From Mesostigma viride (lineage: Eukaryota; Streptophyta; Mesostigmatophyceae; Mesostigmatales; Mesostigmataceae): a DNA stretch of 64,000 bases. A program made the position numbers and the translations under genes. The DNA is taken from contig RPFO01000231.1 of the NCBI GenBank assembly GCA_009746045.1, positions 1,620,840 through 1,684,839 of the forward strand, in the 5' to 3' direction. Under the pieces are notes generated by a model. It worked only from the letters and a program-made list of their open reading frames with translations, was not told where the DNA came from and searched no databases. The first letter of the stretch is position 1; every line of letters starts with the position of its first letter. Positions 42,582 through 50,169 of the stretch are shown here, one piece after another.

Positions 42582-43311
42582 TGTAACAGTATTTTCTGAC
42601 AGTGTGTATACTGTTACATCCAAGTGGACGTGAACTTGTAGTTCAGCGTTCAGTGTATATGGCTGAGTCCTTTGTACGGCCAAAGTGTTATGATTCCTGG
42701 CCTGACTGGACTTTTGGGGACTTATATGCGGAGTGCCCTTTTGATGGTCCTTTGTGTTGGGCCCTGGACGGTACGGGACAGTACCTTGGAATCTATGTGT
42801 AATCTGACTGATGTCAGTTAGTATCTTTCGTAAGTTAGGGGTGTAAAGCATACAGAGAGAGAACCTTACCGGTTCATCTGTGTTCTGATTGGCTGAGACC
42901 TGTAGGATTGCGTTGGACTCCTCTGTGTCGGCGGGGACATAAGCTTTGCCTGTTTGTCACCATAGCCATCACGCGGATACCCCCAATTATGTGAAGTTAT
43001 TTCTAATAACCAAACATGCTCACTTCAGGCCCTGTTATTGGACAGCCATATCCGATAGACAGGAAGTCTTGTGTCTGTATGAACAAGCAGAGAGACGCCC
43101 GACCAAAAGGGAACCACCGCTCTCTATCGCGTAAGTACCGTCTCGTAGGAGAGGCCTCTAGACGGGAAACGACCACCCTCTACGATTCCTGGAGAGTGCT
43201 AGGAATCTCCCCTGTCTCTTGGGGTTTGATAAGTCCGTTCTGTCTTTAATGACAGGAGGTAAAAGATCTGTGCATTTAGTGGAGCAGAGACCACCATTTT
43301 ATTCTGTTACA
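42582..43311 (+). repeat. 3' LTR of LARD element
   Basis: 730-bp right LTR. It has an extra A near 43,111 and an extra G near 43,151 relative to the left LTR. Confidence 0.95.
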
Positions 43312-43557
43312 GGAGCGGGTCCAAGAACACATCCGTCGCACCCATTCTCCTAGCCCTGGCTATGATGGTAGGAAGAGCACATCGTGCCTCCAAATTCAGC
43401 CATTTGGTTATACAATACCTGCAATGCGCTGGTTGTCTCCTTGATACAATCCCTACTTATCAAGCCTTGATACAATACCTACTTATAGCCAATCACATTA
43501 ATTAGAAAACTCATACCTTGACCATGATCATGTTGGACCCGGCCGCGCGACTATGAG

Positions 43558-43685
43558 ATTAATTAACTTTTGATGATCATTTACACTGCGTCACGTGAGC
43601 ATAAGTCCTCAGTGGGAGGGGAACATGGGATGGAATGGATGGTGTAAGCTATCTAGGTCCTAGTTACAGGGGTGTGGGTCAGCGG
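43558..43685 (-). mobile_element. LINE 3' end, second subfamily
   Basis: An ATTAATTAA tail, then CTGCGTCACGTGAGCATAAG and CCTCAGTGGGAGGGGAAC, matching 30,980-31,116 in reverse. The reverse transcriptase fragment at 44,188-44,472 lies upstream on the same strand. Confidence 0.65.
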
Positions 43686-43687
43686 CG

Positions 43688-44061
43688 GTGGTCATGGAGT
43701 TGCGCCCACGCCATGCCGATCCGTCTTGCCGATCCGTCATGCCGATCCGACTTGCGCGCGCCGGGCACCGGCGCGGCGCGACCCGGACCTATGTGACACA
43801 ACTGCTTGAAGATGCAGGGCTTCTGGGACTATCGTTACTCCGCGCCCGCATGATTGACAAGGAGAATGGGCTGCCATCTGCGATAAGCACCTTCCCGAGG
43901 GGTATGCTCCTGTTTTCTCCCCACGGGCCCCGCGGCCCGTTGCTAGCCAGGGTAGAAGTCCGCAGGTGGAGGTTATTGGTCCTGAGGATAGCCGCTACAC
44001 TACCGCCTCGTCTGCCATTACAGTAGAGGACAGCTCGGATGAGGATTACATCCCGATCTAG
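43688..44061 (+). other. Unassigned ORF remnant with acidic C-terminus
   Basis: One plus-strand frame ends SSAITVEDSSDEDYIPI and a stop at 44,061, which reads like a genuine protein tail. The frame is broken by a stop near 43,855. Another frame (43,688-44,026) is open but has no recognisable domain. It may be a piece of a decayed mobile-element protein. Confidence 0.2.
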
Positions 44062-44187
44062 TGCTTAACGGTTGGGGGATGACGCAGACGATATTTGTTT
44101 AAACTTTTGTGTAATTATTTTTTCTAATGAGATTAGCATAGTACTCCGTGGCATGCCTTTGCGCATGACACGCAAGTACTTACTTAC

Positions 44188-44472
44188 TTACTTATGCCGA
44201 TCCGTGTCGTCATGCAGGTCGTCCTCGCAGTCCGGAAGCCAACTGCCGAGCAGCTTGAAGCGGCCTGAAGTAGGGTAGTTGGCCTCGGTGTCGTCTAAGA
44301 GGCGGAGTGTGGGTGGGGGCCCGGCCATGCCGAGGGCCAGGGCCTCCGTTTTGGGGCTGATTTCTAGACCAACCGCCCGAGCCTCGAGCGCCAGGCAGTC
44401 TAGCCAATGTTGGGCAGACTCCGGCTTCTCGATGTGCGTGATGTCGTCGGCATAAATGAGATTGATGATCAT
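44188..44472 (-). pseudogene. LINE reverse transcriptase fragment
   Basis: A 94-codon frame with the catalytic motif NLIYADDITHI, then WLDCLALEARAVGLEISPKT and FKLLGSWLPDCEDD. It is clearly homologous to residues 260-345 of the enzyme at 47,174-48,823 but belongs to a different copy. It stops beside an ACTT microsatellite at 44,178-44,193. Confidence 0.75.
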
Positions 44473-44582
44473 GCTATCTTTTAAAATTAAAAATTAAATT
44501 AAATTAAATTACTCAGTTGGGAGATTTTAAAAATTAGACTAAAAAAAGAGACAATGATCATTGGTAGACATAAGGTGACACT

Positions 44583-44730
44583 CGTACATTAATACATTAA
44601 TACATTAATTTTTAATACAATTAATTAAGTGTATTAATTAATTAATACATTAATTAATTAATTAATAGACACGGGACTGCGTCACGTGAGCATAAGTCCT
44701 CAGTGGGAGGGGAACATGGGATGGAATGGA
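44583..44730 (-). mobile_element. LINE 3' end stub with long TTAATTAA tail
   Basis: An 80-bp tail of ATTAATAC/TTAATTAA units is followed, on the plus strand, by GACTGCGTCACGTGAGCATA and GGAACATGGGATGGAATGGA. It is truncated directly against the next tail at 44,731. Confidence 0.65.
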
Positions 44731-45115
44731 TTAATTAATTAAAATCATAGCTCCGTGGGGAGCATATGTAACTCATAGCCCTGAGAAAGGGGCATCTATG
44801 GGTTTGTAATACAATCAGGGCGATGACCTGCAGGAGTAGGATGTACAACTATCACCTGCTCTGGGTGCACAAGGTGCACCTGCACCGCCATTATGGTTCA
44901 TGCCTCCTAAACAAGCACAGGCACACAAGGCGGCTTAATTGAGGAGAGGGCCTAGAAGGCCTGCATGACATATGGGGTGGAAGGTATGTGGCTAGGCTAT
45001 AGCTGGTGTACGCATGGCATCTCAGCAGAGAGTAGCTCCCTGCTTAGGCATAGCATGGCTAAATGCTGACTGCAACATCCATGGGAGGTCCCATTGTAGG
45101 CATGGCGTAGCTAAA
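44731..45115 (-). mobile_element. LINE 3' end
   Basis: Tail first, then the GCTCCGTGGGGAGC hairpin and a 350-bp body matching 28,691-29,075. It ends where the reverse transcriptase copy begins on the opposite strand. Confidence 0.65.
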
Positions 45116-46619
45116 TACTGAAGGCATCATCCACCTTTCTGCTGAGCTGCTGAAGACCCCTGATCCGGCGGTTAGGGATCTTCTGCTGGCGTTCTGCAAC
45201 CGTGTCCGGCTTTCTGACGAGCCTCCGCATGCTGAGTGGCAGACGGCCATCCGCGTCATGCTCTACAAGAAGGGCTCTGCTGCTGACCCCAGCCGGTAAC
45301 TACCGGGGTGTCTGCCTCCAGAGCGCCGCGCTGAAGGTCTTCATGCGCATGAAAATGCTGCACAGCTAGGCTCCGCGCCGCGCTGGACCCACACCTGGGT
45401 GAGTCTCAGATGGGTTTCCGTCGTGGTCGTAACACTGTCATGGCTGCATGTGTTTGTCGCGCGCCGGTTGATGGAGGAGGTGCGTCGCCTCCCCCCTAAC
45501 AATTTGCCGCTGGTCTTCACTTTTGTTGACTATATCAAGGCCTTTGACACGGAGCTGGGAGGCTCTTTGGGCCATCGTAGCTCTGGACCGAGTGCCACCA
45601 GCATTTATTGCTGCCATTCGCCGACTGTATGAGGGCTCACAGGCAGTACTAAGTGCGGACTGCGGAAGGCACCACCCCACCATTCCCCCTTCACCACGGG
45701 GTGTGGCAAGGTTGTGTCCTGTCCCCATACCTATTTATTCTTGTCGTGGATCACGTCATGCGCAGGGCACGTGCGCGCTTTACTGCTCTTAAGGGGTTCG
45801 AGCCAGGCTTGGACATCCTTAACGAGAAAGAGCATGGCGGGGTTAGACCGGGTTAGTAACCGCCTGGCCGACCTGATTTATGCGTATGACACCACCCTCA
45901 TCGCGCGCTCCGAGCACATTCAGACCTGGCTGGACTGTCTGGGCCTGGAGGCGAGGGCGGTGGGGTTGGAGATTAGTGTCAAAACTGAGGCGATGGTGAT
46001 TGGGGCCTCCAGTACACCGCCGCTGCCGCGCCTGCTCGATGGGACGACGGTCCCGTTCCGCGATCGCTTCAAGCTATTAGGGAGCTGGCTCCCTGACACC
46101 GCCGACGATGTGGACACCCGCATCGGCCTGGCCTGGACTAGGCTTCGTTCGCTCAACACCTACTGGCGCTCCAAGGGCCTGGGCGAGCACCGCAAGCGCA
46201 TGCTCTTCAAGGTCCTCGTCCTCACGGTGCTCACGTATGGCGCCGAGGCGTGGACAGTCACACCCACACTGGCAGCTAGGCTAGACGGCACAGTTTACAG
46301 GATGCTCCGGCAGGTCCTTAACGTACGGTTTTCCAAGCGCCCGTCATCAGAGTCTTTGTATCAGGGCATGCCTCGTATTTCGGACGAGATTAGACAGCAT
46401 AGGATAGCATTTGTAGGACACCTTGCTCGCACTAGCCAGGTCGACACCGCCCTTGGTCTGGCAGGCCCCCAGCGGCTTGGCCAGCCAGGGCGGCACATTC
46501 TGACCTGGCCTGGCCCCAAGGACATTCCCAAAAAGGTAGGGAAACATGTCACGAACTACGTACAGATGTTGTTGGATGACCTACTGGTCCCAGCCCAGTT
46601 TGAATACCGCATCCACTCT
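45116..46619 (+). pseudogene. Decayed LINE reverse transcriptase
   Basis: It aligns along its length with codons 20-515 of the enzyme at 47,174-48,823 but has at least six frame-changing indels. The catalytic motif LIYADD has become LIYAYD, so the active site is lost as well. The second half (45,714-46,620) is one long frame and includes LLGSWLPD and LTYGAEAWTVTP. Most indels are 4-bp gains: AGCC near 45,291, CTAG at 45,366-45,369, CATG near 45,447, CTAA near 45,648 and GTAA near 45,856. It ends at VPAQFEYRIHS, where the next LINE copy starts. Confidence 0.85.
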
Positions 46620-48960
46620 CGCCATTTTTGCGGGCTTTGCGGCCCGTGCCCCGTTGCTGGCGGCCCGGCACCTGCCGGTCATGCCCCGCCGCCGCCCCGG
46701 CCCGCTCTACCGCCAGGACCCCAAGGTCTTGGCCGCCCGGCACCGCCTCAAGCGTAACCGGGACCCGCTGCAGCAACCATTGCTCCAGGCCGCCCTTGTG
46801 GAGGCCTACGAGCACGCTCAGGACGCGGAGGCGGCCCAGTGCATCGCGGATGCCAAGGCCTGCCAGGCCCGCAACCAGGGCAAGGACATGTGGTACCACC
46901 TCGACCGGCTCGGCGGCCGGCGGCAGCGCACTCCGGTGGAGCACACGGGGGACGGCACGGCGCCGGTAAGCCTTGACCGCTGGTTGGCCCACAATGTTTC
47001 CTTGACCGGTGGGGCTCGCGCCCCCCCCCGCCGCTTCACCCCGAGACGGCCGCCCGCCTCGGGGTCGCCGGACCCCCGCCGCCGCCAGCGCCCCCCTCCT
47101 CGGCCGCGGACTACCAAGTCCCCGCCCTGCAGGAGGGCTGCCTTGCCACTGACGACGTCGTCCCCCCTTCACTTTGAAGGAATTGGACGGCGCCCTTGCT
47201 CGCCTGCGGTACGATGCGGCGGTCGGTGCCGACCACCTTTCTGCTGAGCTGCTGAAGACCCCTGATCTGGCGGTTAGGGATCTTCTGCTGGCGTTCTGCA
47301 ACCGTGTCCTGCTCTCTGACGAGCCTCCGCCTGCTGAGTGGCAGACGGCCATCCGCGTCATGCTGTACAAGAAGGGCTCTGCTGCTGACCCCGGCAACTA
47401 CCGGGGTGTCTGCCTCCAGAGCGCCGCGCTGAAGGTCTTCATGCGCATGATGCTGCACAGGCTCCGCGCCGCGCTGGACCCACACCTGGGTGAGTCTCAG
47501 ATGGGTTTCCGTCGTGGTCGTAACACTGTCATGGCTGTGTTTGTCGCGCGCCGGTTGATGGAGGAGGTGCGTCGACTCCCCCCTGACAGTTTGCCGCTAG
47601 TCTTCATTTTTGTTGACTATATCAAGGCCTTTGACACGGTTCTCTGGGAGGCTCTTTGGGCCATCCTAGCTCTGGATCGGGTACCACCTGCGTTTATTGC
47701 TGCCATTCGCCGTCTGTATGAGGGTTCACAGGCAGTAGTGCGGACTGCGGAGGGCACCACTCCACCATTCCCCCTTCACCACGGGGTGTGGCAAGGTTGT
47801 GTCCTGTCCCCATACCTGTTCATTATTGTCGTGGATCACGTCATGCGCCGGGCACGTGCGCGCTTTACTGCTCTTAAGGGGTTCGAGCCAGGCTTGGACA
47901 TCCTTAACGTGAAAGAGCACGGCGGGGTTAGACCGGGTTACCGCCTTGCCGACCTGATTTATGCGGATGATACCACCCTCATCGAGAGCCCCGAGCACAT
48001 TCAGACCTGGCTGGACTGCCTGGGCCTGGAGGCGCGGGCGGTGGGGCTGGAGATTAGTGTCAAAACTGAGGCGATGGTGATAGGAGCATCCAGTAAACCA
48101 CCGCTGCCGCGCCTGCTCGACGGGACGGAGGTCCCGTTCCGCGACCGCTTCAAGCTGCTGGGGAGCTGGCTTCCTGACACCGCCGACGATGTGGACACCC
48201 GCATCGGCCTTGCCTGGGCCAAGCTCCGTTCGCTCACACCCTACTGGCGCTCGAAGGGCCTGAACGGGCACCGCAAGCGCATGCTCTTCAAGGTCCTCGT
48301 CCTCACGGTGCTCACGTATGGCGCCGAGGCGTGGACAATCACACCCAAACTGGCAGCTCGGCTCGACGGCACAGTTTACAGGATGCTCCGGCAGGTCCTT
48401 AATGTAGGTTTTTCCGAGCGTCCGTCATCAGAGTCTCTGTATCATGGCATGCCTCGTGTTTCGGACGAGATTAGACAGCGTAGGATAGCATTTGTAGGAC
48501 ACCTTGCCCGCACCAGCCAGGTCGACACCACCCTTGGTCTGGCCGGCCCCCAGCGGCTTGGACAGCCAGGGCGGCACATTCTGACCTGGCCTGGCCCCAA
48601 GGACATTCCCAAAAGGGTAGGGAAACCTGTCACCAACTACGTTCAGATGCTGCTGGACGACCTCGTGGTCCCAGCCCAGTTTGAGCACCGCATCCACTCT
48701 CTCTCCCGTCTTTGGACTGCCATGCAGGACAAGACGCGGTGGAAGAAGATTGTCAAGGCGCACACGCCCGACCCTGTGGGCAAGCCACCTCCCCCCAAGC
48801 GGAGGAGGCGTTTTGATGAGTAGTGCAGTTAGGATTTTCTAGATAGAGTTAGGATAGTTCGATCACGCGGCTTCCTCCACCCCATCCATCATGAAATATG
48901 TGCTACATGACCTCCCCACGGAGGCATGTTATAATTTAATTTTAATTTTTTTAATCCACT
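46620..48960 (+). mobile_element. 5'-truncated LINE with intact reverse transcriptase
   Basis: The copy starts inside the linker between the expected endonuclease and reverse transcriptase (ALVEAYEHAQDAEAAQCIAD, MWYHLDRLGGRRQRTPVEHT in one frame to about 47,150). The frame shifts by one base near a C-run before the reverse transcriptase. The 3' untranslated region (48,824-48,960) contains GTGCTACATGACCTCCCCAC, the CTCCCCACGGAG hairpin, and a TTTAATTTTAATTTT tail. No endonuclease domain is present, so the copy is dead as a unit. Confidence 0.8.
47174..48823 (+). CDS. LINE reverse transcriptase (ORF2 C-terminal part)
   Basis: A 549-codon open frame. Reverse transcriptase motifs in order: NYRGVCLQSAALKVF (75-89), GESQMGFRRGRNT (106-118), IFVDYIKAFDTVLW (145-158, first catalytic Asp), GVWQGCVLSPYLF (204-216), LIYADDTTLI (261-270, catalytic YADD) and FKLLGSWLPD. 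A thumb-like region (LTYGAEAWTITPKLAARLDG) and a C-terminal basic tail (KPPPPKRRRRFDE) follow. It would copy element RNA into DNA at a nicked target. The catalytic residues are all present. The upstream part of ORF2 is in another frame and the endonuclease is missing. No RNase H domain is seen. The clade is not certain; the YGAEAW thumb phrase is widespread in non-LTR enzymes. Confidence 0.85.
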   Translation: MKELDGALARLRYDAAVGADHLSAELLKTPDLAVRDLLLAFCNRVLLSDEPPPAEWQTAIRVMLYKKGSAADPGNYRGVCLQSAALKVFMRMMLHRLRAALDPHLGESQMGFRRGRNTVMAVFVARRLMEEVRRLPPDSLPLVFIFVDYIKAFDTVLWEALWAILALDRVPPAFIAAIRRLYEGSQAVVRTAEGTTPPFPLHHGVWQGCVLSPYLFIIVVDHVMRRARARFTALKGFEPGLDILNVKEHGGVRPGYRLADLIYADDTTLIESPEHIQTWLDCLGLEARAVGLEISVKTEAMVIGASSKPPLPRLLDGTEVPFRDRFKLLGSWLPDTADDVDTRIGLAWAKLRSLTPYWRSKGLNGHRKRMLFKVLVLTVLTYGAEAWTITPKLAARLDGTVYRMLRQVLNVGFSERPSSESLYHGMPRVSDEIRQRRIAFVGHLARTSQVDTTLGLAGPQRLGQPGRHILTWPGPKDIPKRVGKPVTNYVQMLLDDLVVPAQFEHRIHSLSRLWTAMQDKTRWKKIVKAHTPDPVGKPPPPKRRRRFDE

Positions 48961-49235
48961 CTCTCTCCCTTCGTTGGACTGCCATGCAGAACAAGACGCG
49001 GTGGAAGAGGATTGTCAAGGCTCACACGCCCGACCCTGTGGGCAAACCACCTCCCCCCAAGCGGAGGAGGCGTTTTGATGAGTAGGGTAGTTAGGATTTT
49101 TCTAGACTAGCTAGATTAGAGTTAGGTTAGTTCGATTACGCGGCTCCTTCCACCCCACCCATCCATATCAAGGAATATGTGCTACATGATCTCCCAACGG
49201 AGGCATCATGTTAAAATTTAATTTAATTTAAGGAA
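48951..49235 (+). mobile_element. Second copy of the same LINE 3' end
   Basis: It repeats the last 40 codons of the reverse transcriptase ORF (SLRWTAMQNKTRWKRIVKAH onward to RRRRFDE) and the 3' untranslated region, directly after the tail of the previous copy. It is a short 5'-truncated insertion. Confidence 0.8.
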
Positions 49236-49261
49236 TATAGTGTGCTACATGATCTCCCCGG

Positions 49262-49441
49262 CAGAGCAGGGGTAGCTTACATTCCCACCCTTGCATGAAG
49301 TAGCCTAGAATGTATTAAAAGCCACATGCCCCTTCTCAGGGCTATGTGCTACATCTACTCCCAACGGAGTGATGTTGATAATTAATTAATTAATTAATGA
49401 TCTCCCCACGGAGGCATGTTATAATTTAACTTAATTTTTAA
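49262..49441 (+). mobile_element. Further LINE 3' ends
   Basis: A body matching 28,691-29,075 in reverse (GCTTACATTCCCACCCTTGC, GGGCTATGTGCTACAT), then an ACTCCCAACGGAGT hairpin and a TTAATTAA tail to 49,399. A stub of the other subfamily (CTCCCCACGGAGGCATG) follows to 49,441. Confidence 0.65.
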
Positions 49442-49514
49442 TCTCATCACCGTAATTTATCAAGGAGACAATTTATCATTCTTAATGAATACTACTATAT
49501 ATATAAATAAAAGG

Positions 49515-49660
49515 TGACCCCCCCCCACCCCCCACCCCCCAAAACTGGGGGAGGGGGGGTGTCGGGGGTCAAGACCCCCCCACCCCACCCCACCCCCGGA
49601 AACGGGGGGGCGGGGGGTGGTATCCACTAGCTCCGGGAGTGTCGCGGACAGCCATTACAG
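49515..49660. repeat. GC-rich fold-back repeat, copy 2
   Basis: C-runs and G-runs around CCCCCAAAACTGGGGG, then CTCCGGGAGTGTCGCGGACA. In reverse it matches 36,251-36,360, including the TGTCCGCGACACTC and GGAGCTAGTG phrases. Confidence 0.6.
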
Positions 49661-49696
49661 GCTACAGCCCCACTGCCCCAGCCCACGGGGCAGTAG

Positions 49697-49718
49697 GGAG
49701 TCCGGACGTCCGGACTCC
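49697..49718. repeat. 22-bp perfect palindrome
   Basis: GGAGTCCGGAC and its exact reverse complement, directly abutting, centred on CGTCCGGACG-type sequence. It lies between the GC-rich repeat and the TTCCCGCG cluster. Confidence 0.8.
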
Positions 49719-49742
49719 GGAAACGACGCTGAATTAGGATTG

Positions 49743-49788
49743 TTCCCGCGCTATTTCCCGCGCTATATTTCCCGCGCTATTTCCCGCG
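49743..49788. promoter_or_regulatory. Four E2F-like sites
   Basis: TTCCCGCG occurs four times (49,743-49,750, 49,755-49,762, 49,769-49,776, 49,781-49,788), three of them as TTTCCCGCG, spaced 12-14 bp apart by GCTAT-type phrases. TTTCCCGC is the consensus of E2F/DP cell-cycle factors. The cluster lies 380-430 bp before the start of the spliced MYND gene. A single similar site is at 58,045-58,053. Confidence 0.5.
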
Positions 49789-50169
49789 AGGCCGCGTGAC
49801 GTGACAGCTCGCGTTAATTACTGTGGAGTGTGGACTGACTTAAATCCTTTTTACTAATGTTGCTAATCAGGTCATTTCAGTTTATGAAACACGGCCATAT
49901 ATATGGAACCGAGTTTCCATCATGCAGGACGAGTGAAACGGTGCTCCTCTGATTAGTGAGTGCGAATGTGAGGTCAGATGGCTTCGTCTTTGAATACGTT
50001 GAATACAGGTCATCTCTTATTATGCGCAAACCAGTGTCTCTGCTCGCAGCGGCCATATTAGTAACTCATCTTTCTTGGCTTTGACACTTTCCTGCTCGCA
50101 ATCTAAGCAGACTGGAAATTCCGCCATGCAACCTGACAGAAGGGGCCAGATCTGAGGACCAGAGCGGCG

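Larger units (their letters stand above)
36429..43311 (+). mobile_element. Large non-coding LTR element (LARD type)
   Basis: Direct LTRs of 728 and 730 bp (36,429-37,156 and 42,582-43,311) begin TGTAACAG and end CTGTTACA. They differ by two single-base insertions in the right LTR. A 5-bp duplication GGAGC flanks the element (36,424-36,428 and 43,312-43,316). A primer site follows the left LTR and a purine tract precedes the right LTR, so orientation is plus. The 5.4-kb interior has no frame longer than 148 codons and no gag or pol motif. This fits a large retrotransposon derivative moved by enzymes supplied in trans. It has inserted beside the GC-rich fold-back repeat. Confidence 0.9.

Noticed and set aside
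44583-44665. Possible origin or matrix attachment site in the AT-rich run
   Set aside because: It is a LINE TTAATTAA tail, as shown by the body that follows it.
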